Shown here one piece after another: positions 29,669 to 38,701 of a stretch of 64,000 bases of DNA. A program made the translations under genes and the position numbers. A model generated the notes under the pieces. The model saw nothing but the letters and a program-made list of their open reading frames with translations. It ran no database searches and was not told the origin of the DNA. Origin of the DNA: Pseudobacteroides cellulosolvens ATCC 35603 = DSM 2933 (GTDB lineage Bacteria; Bacillota; Clostridia; Acetivibrionales; DSM-2933); NCBI RefSeq assembly GCF_001262605.1, contig NZ_LGTC01000001.1, positions 1,536,501 through 1,600,500 of the forward strand, read 5' to 3'. The number at the start of each line of letters is the position of its first letter. The stretch's first letter is position 1.

Positions 29669-29699
29669 CAAGAAAATTCGCTTCGCTCATGACTTAAAA
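29669..29699 (+). repeat. 31-bp direct repeat, copy 1
   Basis: Identical to 36096-36126 (begins CAAGAAAATTCGCTTCGC). It lies 26 bp after the response regulator stop. The two copies bracket the IS66/IS3/IS1182/IS91 cluster. Confidence 0.85.
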
Positions 29700-29709
29700 C
29701 CCAAAACCT

Positions 29710-29856
29710 CTACTCATCACTAAATCCTGCATATAATCCGTATCCCCTTACAATGATCTCTGGTTCTTCATCTGGCTTCATAATACCAACAGCACACTTC
29801 TCACAAGTAAACTCATGAGAACCAAACAGTAATTGTTGTGGATTTATTTGTAAGCA
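29710..29856 (-). pseudogene. Short CxxC-containing frame downstream of the IS66-linked gene
   Basis: An open minus-strand stretch of 48 codons contains a zinc-knuckle-like FTCEKCAVGIMKPDEEPE and ends ...GYGLYAGFSDE. It has no start codon after the upstream in-frame TGA, so it may be a truncated tail of a longer protein. It lies on the same strand as, and just after, the IS66-linked small gene. Function unknown. Confidence 0.35.
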
Positions 29857-29897
29857 TCAAATACAAGCAGACATATAGGCATCTCAATTAAATAATA

Positions 29898-30173
29898 TCA
29901 ATATCTTTTCCTACCAAGCCATTCATCCAGAGCCTTAGATATTTCAACCCTAAACTCTTCATCTGGTAGACCAAGATCAGTTCCACGCTCATATGTCTGA
30001 TCTATTGTATGGGCAAACCAGTCTGCAAATCTGGCGTCCTCAAGCTCCATATGAGGAAAATGCTCTATCACATAAGCAGAATAATCCAAATCAAAAAAAT
30101 AACGGTCTATTTCACCATTTACAAAATCAGAGATGAAATCAATCATAAATGATGTGTGCTTTTTGTAGTTCAT
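29898..30173 (-). CDS. Small acidic protein coupled to IS66 transposase
   Basis: The 91-residue soluble protein has features MIDFISDFVNGEIDRYFFDL, VIEHFPHMELEDARFADWFA and a C-terminal EEFRVEISKALDEWLG. Its ATG overlaps the IS66 transposase stop by 4 bp (ATGA), a translational-coupling arrangement, so it travels with the element. I recall similar small proteins downstream of clostridial IS66 transposases, but no function is known to me. It lacks any DNA-binding motif I can recognise. Confidence 0.65.
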   Translation of the reverse strand: MNYKKHTSFMIDFISDFVNGEIDRYFFDLDYSAYVIEHFPHMELEDARFADWFAHTIDQTYERGTDLGLPDEEFRVEISKALDEWLGRKRY

Positions 30174-30848
30174 TTGTCTTCCTCCCAGGCATATTTTTCA
30201 GGTGCTGTTCCTTTTGGCTTTGGTACAAACACATTGGATGGTATTTTATCGCTGTCAGGCAATAAATCTTCAATTTTTGTTACATATCCCGATTTTCCAA
30301 GGTTAGGGGCGTTTGTAAGAATCCACGATAAATATTCAAATGGATTTAAGCCGTTTTCGATTGCTGTCACGATCAGGCTATAATAAATTGCACTTGCCTT
30401 CGCACCGTTAGGTGTATTGGAAAAAAGCCAATTTTTTCGCCCGATAACAAAAGGTTTTATACTACGTTCTGCACGGTTGTTTGAAATTTCCAACCTGCCA
30501 TCAAGCAGATACCTTTCAAGATACTTTCGTTGGCTCTTTGCATAATATGCCGCTTTTCCAAGTAGTGTATTTGGTAATGCATTCAATTGTTCCATCCAGT
30601 TAAAAAATTCGTTTATCAGAGGTTTAGACTGCCTTTCACGCTCTTTATGCCTGTTTTCTGGGGACAACGAAGCAAATTGCTTCTCGAGATGAAACAGCTT
30701 GTCACAATATTCTACTCCTTTGGCTGCATTTGAACCAGGCTGTTTGTCCTTTGGCAAGATTTTCAACGCATCAAAAAGCTTCCTCCGCAGATGAGCCAGG
30801 GCAGCCAACTACCATAATGTTTCCCGGTAATTTATGACCCTGTCCCAA
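30170..30848 (-). pseudogene. IS66-family transposase, C-terminal half
   Basis: From about 30848 the minus strand reads the conserved IS66 stretch YLGQGHKLPGNIMVVGC, then LAHLRRKLFDAL, NNRAERSIKPFVIGRKNWLF and the family's C-terminal YAWEED. An extra base in GGG at 30799-30801 shifts the frame between the first two motifs. The N-terminal half is missing and IS3-type sequence begins immediately to the right, so it is a truncated copy. It is followed by the coupled 91-residue gene. Confidence 0.8.
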
Positions 30849-30957
30849 GTAGATAGACACTTAAAACATAGAGAAATCTTTTGTTTTTGTACAAATGCTT
30901 GAATTTTCTGTGTTACGCAAATTTTTGAATCGGAATGGAGCGTAGCGTAATGGAGAT

Positions 30958-31824
30958 TCAAAAATTTGCGGCAGCGGCTGTAAACACCTCAGGTGTCATA
31001 TATCCATTACTTGCATGTAACCTTTTCCTGCGGTAATAAATTTCTATGTACCAAAATATCGCAGCCCCTGGCTTCATCACGTGTCTTAAAATGTTGTTCA
31101 TTTAGCCATTCCTGCTTCAATTTTCCCCAAAAGCTTTCCATTGGTGCATTGCCCCAGCAATTACCTTTCCTACTCATTGAACAAATAAAAGTATGCTTCT
31201 TTAAAAGTTGCTGGTAATCTTTGCTACAATACTGGGTACCCATATCTGAGTGTATTAGTACTCCCTTCGGGTTTGACCTTCTTCCTATAGCTTGATTTAG
31301 GCACCTAATAACAAGATCCTTTGTCATACGTTCATCCATTGCCCATCCAACTACCTCACGACCACACAAATCAACTATGCCAGCTAAATAAAGCCATCCT
31401 TCATCAGTTGGTATATATGTTATATCACTTACCCATTTCTCATTAGGATTTTTGGCAAAAAAATCTCTGTTAAGTACATTATCAGCCACAGGTAAATTGT
31501 GGTTAGAGTTTGTTGTAGCTTTGTACTTCTTCACTACTTTAGACTTCCAACCATTATTCCTCATTATCTTTGCAACTGTTTTTCGATTTACTGGTGCCTC
31601 TGGCGTGCTAAGCCTTTCTGCTATTTTTACAGACCCTGGAATCTGCTTGTTTTCATAAAACTCTTCCTTTACAAGCTCTGTAAGATTTCTTTCCCTAATA
31701 CTTCTCTTGCTCTCTGGACGTTTATCCCATGCATAATAACCGCTTCTTTTAACTTCAAGCACTTTGCATAGCTTCGCTATCCTGTAATTTGAGGATTCAG
31801 CTTTGATAAACTTGTATATTTCTA
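30958..31824 (-). pseudogene. IS3-family (IS150-like) transposase OrfB, frameshifted near its C-terminus
   Basis: The frame 31762-31007 encodes an IS3-type integrase-core protein: helix-turn-helix VNRKTVAKIMRNNGW, rve domain with WVSDITYIPT, VLIHSDMGTQYCS and the DDE Glu in NAPMESFWGKLK. After DEARG the frame shifts: C4 at 31064-31067, where C3 would restore AAIFWYIEIYYRRKRLHAS, ending at 30958. The OrfA/OrfB junction carries A AAA AAG (about 31855-31861), the usual -1 slippage site, just before the OrfA stop at 31822. Confidence 0.8.
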
Positions 31825-32123
31825 CTTTTGATTTTTGGCGAAGTAAGCTGCCGCCTTTTTTAATATCTCGTTTTCTTCCTTAAGCTCTTTTATTTCCCTT
31901 TGTAGTTTTTTAAATGCCTCATCTTCCGGTTTTATATGACCACTACCGACAAATGGCTTCTCACTGTTTTCACGGTATCTTGATACCCATCCATATATTG
32001 TTGTGTCTCTTATACCAACTTCTTTGGAAATAAAGGATACTGTTTCGCCACCTTCTACTATTCTTTTACATATCTCAGTCTTATATGCCTGATCATAAAC
32101 TTTTCCCGTTACTGCTCAGGCAT
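31822..32123 (-). pseudogene. IS3-family OrfA, disrupted at the start
   Basis: The minus strand encodes an HTH_Tnp_1-type OrfA (AYKTEICKRIVEGGE, TTIYGWVSRYREN, then a leucine-zipper KKLQREIKELKEENEILKK) ending KNQK at 31822. The probable start (ATG at 32123, MPEQ) runs into TAA after four codons. Two extra A bases near 32100-32110 would explain this. With OrfB also shifted, the element looks dead unless these are base-call errors. Confidence 0.65.
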
Positions 32124-32205
32124 TGACAAAACAATAATGGTAAACTTTGAGGGATGCTGATTTGAAATATTCACCGCTATAATAATATCTAAGATCAAAC
32201 GGAAT

Positions 32206-32442
32206 ATGGCGGTGAATTTAATGGATGAAGCATTCATCATAAAAAAATATAATGAAGGTATCAATGCAGTCATCGCATTAGTAAATAGCTTATTAATAGA
32301 GAACGCAGCCCTTAAAGAATCAGTAACTAACCTAACGTCAGAAAATCAAAAACTCAATCAGGGGATAACTGAAATAGAATCCCGGCTTAATAAAAACAGC
32401 AGCAACAGTGGTAAACCGCCTTCGTCCAGGCTGTCCGAAAAT
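32206..32442 (+). pseudogene. IS66-family transposase, N-terminal fragment
   Basis: Eighty codons match the IS66 TnpC N-terminus: a coiled-coil (LIENAALKESVTNLTSENQ) followed by RLNKNSSNSGKPPSS. The frame is cut at 32426-32442 by the inverted repeat of an IS1182-family element. Orientation is opposite to the IS66 C-terminal piece at 30170, so they are not simply two halves of one gene. Confidence 0.75.
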
Positions 32443-34035
32443 TAAATTTTTAGATATTTTACAACATTATGCAATTTTAAATATAGAATAATGATTGGAA
32501 TCTGGAAAGTTTGAAAAATAACACTTATTAAATTACCCTACATTCACCTAAATCATCTTAAATTGAAGCGACTATTTCCTTTGTTCCTTTGATGTTTATT
32601 AACCTTTTCATATTATAACAAAAGAAAGCTAGGCCTGTTTCGCCTGAAACAAGCTTTTTGCCACGAAGTAAGAAATATTCAAAATTCATAACTCTTTTTA
32701 GTGTTCCAAATGGATGTTCCACAATCATTTGTCTTTTTTTGTACTTAGCACCATTAGCATTAAATCGTTCTATAGCATTTTCAACTATCTCTTCCTTTGG
32801 GTTGCGTTCAATGTGACGACCATATTTTGATGTTGTGCATTTATCCCGATATGGGCAATTTTGGCACTCTTCATAATTATAATAAATTTTCATCTTTACA
32901 TCTTCACTTTTTGAACGCATATATAATTTTTTCCCAGCCGGGCAAATGTACATGTCATTATCCTTGTCATATATAAACTTTTCTTTTATATATCCAGAAT
33001 CGATATTTGGTGTTACTACTTTTTGTTTTGGAACATATGGCACAATTCCGTTTTCTTCACACTTTATAATATCTTCACTTTTAAAATATGCTTTATCTGC
33101 TAATACTTCTATACTGTCAACTCCCAATTTCTCCTTTGCATTTTTAGCTACATCATATAACAACCCTTGATCAACTGCATCATTTCTCACTTCATAATCT
33201 ATTATTAATTTGTTTTTCTCATCTACTGCTGTTTGTACATTGTAGCCAATTATTGTTCCTTTTGTATTACCAGTTTTCATTCTTTTTGCATCAGGATCAG
33301 TTAAGCTTATTCCTGAGGTATCGTTAAGCACTTCTTTAAGTTCATTGTAGAGCTCTTTCTTTTCTTCAAGGACTTTAATTCTATCGCTAATTTCTTTTGT
33401 TGCTTCTTTACAATCATTTTCTTCCAATGCTTTTAAATATTCCTTTAACTTTTCCTCTGTCAACTCTTCCATGAATTTAAGTTTCTTTAAAGTATAATAT
33501 TTACTCTTGGCCGCATCTGCTCTTATTTTAGTCCCATCTATAGCAATTAATTCTTTTCCTATTAGGTTAAAATCATTACATATATTAATAAGGTTTTTAA
33601 ATAGATTATCAAAACAGTCAATATGTTCTTTACGAAAATCAGATATTACTGAATGTTTTGGTTGTACTCCTTTCAATAACCATTTAACTTCCAAATTTAT
33701 TTTTGCTTGTTTTTCTAGCTTTCTAGAACTTCTTATACCATTGAAATATCCATATACATACAGTTTAATTAAATCCATTGGTGAATACATTGATCTTCCA
33801 GAATTCTCATTATTCCCTTCTTTAAATCCCAGATCTTTAATATCCATTGATTCAATTAATGCATCAATTGCCCTAACTTCACTTTCTTCATCTATATGGT
33901 CTTCTAGGCTACTTAGCTCAACCTGTTTTCTACTAATGCCTTTTACATAATTCATAATTTTATAAACCTCAAAATTATTATTTGTTATATTATATCATAT
34001 ATGTTAATATAATGCATGATTTTCGGACAGCCTGG
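32426..34035 (-). mobile_element. IS1182-family insertion sequence inside IS66
   Basis: The 1610-bp element has perfect 17-bp inverted ends (32426-32442 and 34019-34035, core CAGGCTGTCCGAAAAT). IS66 sequence flanks both sides, but about 130 codons of IS66 between the left and right flanks are missing, so insertion was accompanied by a deletion or by recombination between copies. It carries one intact transposase. Confidence 0.85.
32558..33955 (-). CDS. IS1182-family transposase
   Basis: Intact 465-residue DDE transposase with N-terminal domain (YSPMDLIKLYVYGYFNGIRS), first Asp in LIAIDGTKIRADAAK, second in VLADKAYFKSEDI, Glu region in VEHPFGTLKRVMNFEYFLLRG, and a Cys cluster (CQNCPYRDKC). 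It belongs to a different subgroup from the 540-residue IS1182 transposase at 17727. A second degraded copy of its gene lies at 35164-35260. Confidence 0.9.
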   Translation of the reverse strand: MNYVKGISRKQVELSSLEDHIDEESEVRAIDALIESMDIKDLGFKEGNNENSGRSMYSPMDLIKLYVYGYFNGIRSSRKLEKQAKINLEVKWLLKGVQPKHSVISDFRKEHIDCFDNLFKNLINICNDFNLIGKELIAIDGTKIRADAAKSKYYTLKKLKFMEELTEEKLKEYLKALEENDCKEATKEISDRIKVLEEKKELYNELKEVLNDTSGISLTDPDAKRMKTGNTKGTIIGYNVQTAVDEKNKLIIDYEVRNDAVDQGLLYDVAKNAKEKLGVDSIEVLADKAYFKSEDIIKCEENGIVPYVPKQKVVTPNIDSGYIKEKFIYDKDNDMYICPAGKKLYMRSKSEDVKMKIYYNYEECQNCPYRDKCTTSKYGRHIERNPKEEIVENAIERFNANGAKYKKRQMIVEHPFGTLKRVMNFEYFLLRGKKLVSGETGLAFFCYNMKRLINIKGTKEIVASI

Positions 34036-34366
34036 CGAAGGAACGCTGGTAAACACTGCAAACAAGCTGTACAACATACTGGAAGAGCCTGTAGAAGAGA
34101 TTAAGCAACAGGTAACGGATGCGGATGTAGCAAGTTTCGATGAGACTGGAATGCGTTCCGAAGGTAAGACACAATGGTTACATGTAGCATCCACTGAACG
34201 GCTGACTTATTACGCCATCCATGATAAACGAGGGGAAAAGCTGCACGGGACATCGGTATTCTGCCAGATTTCAAGGGAACAGCCGTACATGACCACTGGA
34301 AGCCATACTATAGCTTCAGTAACGGGAATGCCAGAATGGTACCCCCTTATTTGGCGACCTGATTAG
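34016..34366 (+). pseudogene. IS66-family transposase, middle fragment
   Basis: After the IS1182 right end the plus strand reads the IS66 catalytic segment EGTLVNTANKLYNILEEPVE, then ADVASFDETGMRSEGKTQWL. Near 34250 the frame shifts (the other frame gives [19 protein letters not shown]) and homology stops at about 34320. The C-terminal half is absent. Confidence 0.75.
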
Positions 34367-34431
34367 GACAATGGACGATATTTTACCTGATGGAACGTTT
34401 AAAAATATCTATTTTGAGGCAAGCTAAAAAT

Positions 34432-34917
34432 ATGAGTAAACGTAAACCTATTAAAAGAAAAATACCATTAAAACAACAGCTAATTGGTGACAGGACCTTA
34501 ACTCTTGAAGAACGGCTTAAGGATAGTGAGACATTCCCTGAAGGGCCAATGAATCTTGTAAAAAATTCTGAAGAAAAAATGTCCGATATTCTTCTATCCT
34601 TTGCAACCCCACTTTTAAATGGAACTGAAAGCATAGAAGAAGCGGATCGCCTTATTGGCTTTGCAATGGCTGTCTGGAACATAAGTATGACTCCAAAGGT
34701 GGATAGAGCAGCTGCTATCCCTGCCATAGCAGGAGTTTTTTGCTCAGACACAGGCAAGGGAATTGAAGGTACACTATCGCTGCTTCGTACATTATTGCAA
34801 AGGAAAGACGATTATTTTTCTCATGTCAAAAAATATATCATTGATTATGAGATCAGCCTTAAAAATGGAGAGCCTTCGCTAAAAGTCATTTGGGCCCCTC
34901 TTATACCTGAAGCATGA
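34432..34917 (+). CDS. Hypothetical protein linked to IS66 debris
   Basis: The frame is open from 34390, but the ATG at 34432 is favoured: GAGG lies upstream and a basic N-terminus (MSKRKPIKRK) follows. The 161-residue product is mostly helical and soluble, with MSDILLSFATPLLNGTESIE, GFAMAVWNISM and GTLSLLRTLLQRKDDYFS. There is no signal peptide, membrane segment or recognisable motif. It follows an IS66 fragment and may be cargo or a chromosomal survivor. I do not recognise the family. Confidence 0.5.
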   Translation: MSKRKPIKRKIPLKQQLIGDRTLTLEERLKDSETFPEGPMNLVKNSEEKMSDILLSFATPLLNGTESIEEADRLIGFAMAVWNISMTPKVDRAAAIPAIAGVFCSDTGKGIEGTLSLLRTLLQRKDDYFSHVKKYIIDYEISLKNGEPSLKVIWAPLIPEA

Positions 34918-35163
34918 ATCCCATTCAGCTATTTCATTTAGTGATATCAGACTAATACCACTTGTTTAATGAATTGCGTGTGTATAAATGAGTTTTTTAA
35001 AGTATGTTTTAGACATGGGGTCAAAGACCATGTTTAAATGTTATCACAGGTACTCTTAAAATTGGAATGCCTGAGTAGTAACCTTTTCCCATCTCCGACA
35101 CACCTTCCTTTTGTTTTATTATACTCTATGTTCTATGTGTCTACAAAATGGGGTATGGGTCAA
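34918..35163. other. Short non-coding stretch in IS cluster
   Basis: No gene, hairpin or known IS end recognised. It separates the hypothetical gene from a fragment of an IS1182 transposase. Confidence 0.4.
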
Positions 35164-35260
35164 TTTACTCTTGGCTGCATCTGCTCTTACCTTGGTTCCA
35201 TCTATAGCTATCAATTCGTTGCCTATTAGATTAAAATCATTGCATATGTTTATAAGATTT
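35164..35260 (-). pseudogene. IS1182 transposase scrap
   Basis: About 97 bp strongly match 33508-33605 inside the intact IS1182 transposase gene and would encode NDFNLIGNELIAIDGTKVRA around the first catalytic Asp. Both ends are cut off, the right one exactly where the IS91-like copy begins. Confidence 0.75.
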
Positions 35261-36003
35261 TTAAGCTTGCTTTGTTTTCCCTTCTATTCGTCTTTTTGCC
35301 TGTATGTTGAAACCATTTGTCCTTTCCTTGAAACACCAGTCAATAATCTTTGCCAATTCCTTGTTTCCAGGCATTGCCTTTCTTAATGCTGTTAATATAT
35401 AATACTGCCACTTCTTTCGTATTATCTTGTAGTCTATATATGGCATTGCTACCCATTTGCCTTTAGGAGATAGTCCTCCTTCTGTCATAAGCATATGTAC
35501 ATGCATATTTGTCTTCAAATCCCTCCCGAACGCGTGAAGTACCATTATTATTCCAGGTTCTGCTTTTTTATCCTTTCCGTTATACTCTTTTACTATATCT
35601 TTCATTACTTTTGCTGCTGTATCAAGCATCAGCTTTTGTAATGTTGAATTCCCCTCAAAATATGACCATAGTTTATCTGACACCGTCAATATTATATGTC
35701 TGTAAGGAACTGCATACATTTCCTTGTTTACTTTTTCAGCCCACTCGTCGGCATGTTTTTTCCACAAACTGTACATATTCGGCTCTTGCAACTGTGGGGT
35801 AATATCTTTGCTTCCCCACAGTCGCAACACATATATACAGAATGACCCATACATGACAGCATCTTTTCCACTTCTCTTCTCTCAACCTCTCTGACTGTGA
35901 AGATGCATTTTTTTAAGTATGTCTCCCAGTTATCATTCAAGCACAATATCATTTTAAAAGTTAGCATCATTGCTGCTATTGTTTTTTGTACTGGATTTAT
36001 CAT
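35261..36003 (-). pseudogene. IS91-like transposase (copy 2), N-terminal two thirds
   Basis: Two overlapping minus-strand frames encode the zinc-binding N-terminus (CCDCGEAKILPHSCKSRIC) and the Y2 replicative transposase core (HIILTVSDKLW, IMVLHAFGRDLKTNMHVHML, where the H.H motif is visible). A frameshift near 35760 and a small deletion near 35850 break it. It ends at 35261 by joining IS1182 sequence, losing the C-terminal third. It matches copy 1 (19969-20466) closely and is the better preserved of the two. Confidence 0.8.
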
Positions 36004-36095
36004 AAATTCAGTTTACCATTTATCTACCTATTTTTCCACTCTTACATATTATTACTTTATTACCTCTTATCTGGATTTTATAAATTCCTATACTC

Positions 36096-36126
36096 CAAGA
36101 AAATTCGCTTCGCTCATGACTTAAAA
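36096..36126 (+). repeat. 31-bp direct repeat, copy 2
   Basis: Identical to 29669-29699 and in the same orientation. It lies exactly at the right end of the IS91-like copy. Confidence 0.85.
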
Positions 36127-36179
36127 ACCTTAATCCTTTAGTACCTTATGTCTTTAAAACACTAATAAAAAGCAAGAAT

Positions 36180-37580
36180 TTAGGCAACCAAATTTGCCAA
36201 GTCCTCTGTTGATGCGGATAATATAGCATTTAAAGCAGAGGATATTTTTCGGCCTTTGTCAGTTAAGGCATACTTATGCTGCTTGGGTAGCCTCCTAATA
36301 ATACCATGGGAGCGAAGTAATGAAATCTGGCGACTGATTTTCGAAGAAATTTTTTATCAGTCATTCCATTTGCCCATTCTGTGCCAACTAATTTTCCTTG
36401 CAATGTTTTATTCGTTATAGAACCTGCATTGAAAATAGGATCTGATATTGCCCTTAAAATTTCCTTGTCCTTTCCGGTTACATCTAAGCCTCTAAACTTT
36501 TTCCCATTACGGGTAATTGAAACTGTAATATCTTCAAACAGTTTGGCAACAGGTGTTTTATCAGAAACAGTTGCAAGCTGTTCTGCAACACTTTTATTCC
36601 TTTCTGCTGAAATTTTTGATCCTTGTACCGTCATGCCAAGTACTGACCTTTGGCATTAGCTCTGGATTTGCAAGCGGATGTGGTTGACCATCTTTCCTTA
36701 CAGGATGTCCCATATATTTTAATACTCTGTCATATGTGCCTGTAATTATTGAATGGCGAAGAAGGTTTTCCATCAAAGGAGCTAATGACCGAGTATCGTC
36801 GAATATGTAATCTTTAGCCATCTCACTCTGCCATAATGTCCAGTAGTATTTCATGTTGTCACCAAGTATTTCTGTCATTCCAGGAAAAACCTCATTGGCA
36901 AACCCTGAAAGCATTTGTTCCCAATTTGTATCCAACTGGCTATTTAATAACTTCTGTGCTAATTCATAGTCATCTATATGCAAAAATTTGTTCCCATCTA
37001 CTATGTATCTGCATTTTTCTTTATCAACGAAACGATGTAACCACTCCCTTCCGTTGATTGCTATCTGAATACTATATGGAGCCCATGTCTGAAGTCTAAT
37101 GCTCATGAATCCATATTCAACATGGTCATAATAAAAATAAAGATGTTTACACCTTGACTTTTCAATCCTTAAACTTGGATAGCCTGCAACTGCATCAAAC
37201 GTGGATCTATATGTTGTGCAACTCTCGACACATGACCAAACTCCTATTAGACCAAATTTTACATTGGTTTCTTTTTGAAGATTGTGTGCCAGTTCTTCTT
37301 TTCTTGTGTTAATTGAAGGAATATATGTTATTCCAGTGCCACAATTCTTTTGTGAATATTTTTCTGCTGTTTCTATTATTGCGATCGATTTCTTTGTAAC
37401 CCAGTCTTTATACTCTTTATTCAGAACTCCTTGGCTTTTCAAAAACGATTGCATTCCCAAAGCAAATGCTATTTGTTTAAGTGTTCCTTTAAATACCAGC
37501 CTGTCAACCCCTTCTATACTTCCCTTGATTATTGTACTGAATCTATGTAATAATGAATCCATGCGTTGCCTCTTTAACAT
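36180..37580 (-). pseudogene. Conserved protein of unknown function, internally deleted
   Basis: The frame 37580-36594 gives 328 residues (IEGVDRLVFKGTLKQIAFAL, CKHLYFYYDHVEYGFMSIRLQTWAPY, QIAINGREWLHRF). I recall this family as widespread, often multicopy, ~450-residue bacterial proteins without assigned function. It then breaks; a second frame (36634-36263) supplies ISAERNKSVAEQLATVSD to ITNKTLQGKL, and a third frame, reached by adding one A to the run at 36350-36355, supplies the winged-helix-like tail (ISLLRSHGIIRRLPKQHKYA) ending at 36180. About 60 residues between the first two parts are missing. It lies between mobile debris and may itself be mobile. Confidence 0.65.
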
Positions 37581-37648
37581 TTATTTTTGGTTGTGGAAAA
37601 TTAATTATAAGTGATTGACAACGCATTTTCAATTGTTTTTATTGGGTT

Positions 37649-37981
37649 GTGGGCATGGCCCACTTTAGCAGATACTTTAAAGTAAAAGACAACTGTACAT
37701 CATGTGGCTGGTGTGCAAAAAATTGTCCAAGAGGAAATCTATATATTCAAAATAACAAACTCATATTTGGCAACGGCTGTGTTGGATGCTTTAGATGCAT
37801 ATATGGCTGCCCTAATAAGTCAATTTGTTTTCAAAAAGGAAAAAGAATAGTTTTGAAGAACGGATATAACATAGACGAAGTTGAGAAAAGAATGCAAGGT
37901 GTACCTCTCGAGCCCGTTAATAAATGCTGCAAAGGGTTATGGGCGATAGGTGTCAAAAAATATCTTCTGGAGAATGAATAG
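37649..37981 (+). CDS. Small 2x[4Fe-4S] ferredoxin-like protein, possibly truncated
   Basis: The 110-residue product has two cluster motifs, CTSCGWCAKNCP and CVGCFRCIYGCP, typical of bacterial 2[4Fe-4S] ferredoxins. The listed start is GTG; ATG at 37655 (MAHFSRYF) is equally possible. No clear ribosome site precedes either. The sequence around the clusters resembles the C-terminal ferredoxin part of flavodoxin-ferredoxin fusions (EFR1 type). Because an unknown-family pseudogene ends just upstream, the flavodoxin half may have been lost. Electron-transfer partner unknown. Confidence 0.65.
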   Translation: MGMAHFSRYFKVKDNCTSCGWCAKNCPRGNLYIQNNKLIFGNGCVGCFRCIYGCPNKSICFQKGKRIVLKNGYNIDEVEKRMQGVPLEPVNKCCKGLWAIGVKKYLLENE

Positions 37982-38106
37982 GATGATGACTAATGTCAAA
38001 CAAACTGCATGGTGTTGTTTCAATTTCCCTTATGGGAATTTCAATGTTGATTGGCCCTCAACTTTTATCTTTTTTCTTTTAACAGATAATATCTCTTATA
38101 TATTAA

Positions 38107-38142
38107 AAGGCTGCGACACTAATCTCTTAGTGCAGCAGCCTT
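38107..38142 (-). terminator. Terminator after leuD
   Basis: A hairpin with arms AAGGCTGC..ACTAA and TTAGTG..GCAGCCTT (two mismatches, 4-base loop) is followed on the minus strand by TTTTAATAT. It lies about 20 bp after the leuD stop. Confidence 0.65.
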
Positions 38143-38160
38143 GTTATATTCCCAAACTTA

Positions 38161-38685
38161 TTAATAGTTCTTGTCAGCGTAATCTACCCATCCGCCTTCT
38201 CTTACCAGGGTTTTATCGAATTCTCCAACCTTAAAGTCAATTTCTTCAGTTTTGCCATTTGAAGAAACAACAATTTTATCCCTGTCCACATCAATACTCA
38301 TGGAAACGTCTTGGCCCTTGTACGTATTGAATAGATAATCAATTTTCTCCTTAGGAAGTTCGATGGCAAATAAGCCGCAGTTGTACATATTTTGTCTGAA
38401 TATTCTGGCAAAATTCTCAGCTATTACAACGTTTATGTTGTTTACTTCCAACGCCCAAGGTGCATGCTCTCTTGAAGATCCGCATCCAAAGTTTGCTCTT
38501 GTAACTATTGCAGCTTTACCTTCAATATCTTTTTTAGGATCAAATCCGTCAAGACTTAGGTCCTCAAGAACATAAGGCTTCAAGGCCTCTTTCGTAATCT
38601 CAGTAAGATATTTTGCAGGAATTATTTCGTCGGTATTAATATCACTTCTATCTAAAAACAATACTTTTCCACTGAATGTTTTCAT
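38161..38685 (-). CDS. leuD: 3-isopropylmalate dehydratase small subunit
   Basis: The 174-residue swivel-domain protein of the aconitase superfamily (DINTDEIIPAKYLTE, ANFGCGSSREHAPWAL, IFRQNMYNCGLFAIEL) combines with the large subunit to convert 2- to 3-isopropylmalate in leucine synthesis. Length and motifs fit the short LeuD class seen in archaea and clostridia. Close relatives act on homoaconitate or dimethylmalate, so substrate is inferred. It starts 16 bp after leuC. No leuA, leuB or ilv gene is in the window. Confidence 0.85.
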   Translation of the reverse strand: MKTFSGKVLFLDRSDINTDEIIPAKYLTEITKEALKPYVLEDLSLDGFDPKKDIEGKAAIVTRANFGCGSSREHAPWALEVNNINVVIAENFARIFRQNMYNCGLFAIELPKEKIDYLFNTYKGQDVSMSIDVDRDKIVVSSNGKTEEIDFKVGEFDKTLVREGGWVDYADKNY

Positions 38686-38701
38686 TTAAGCCTACCCCCT
38701 T

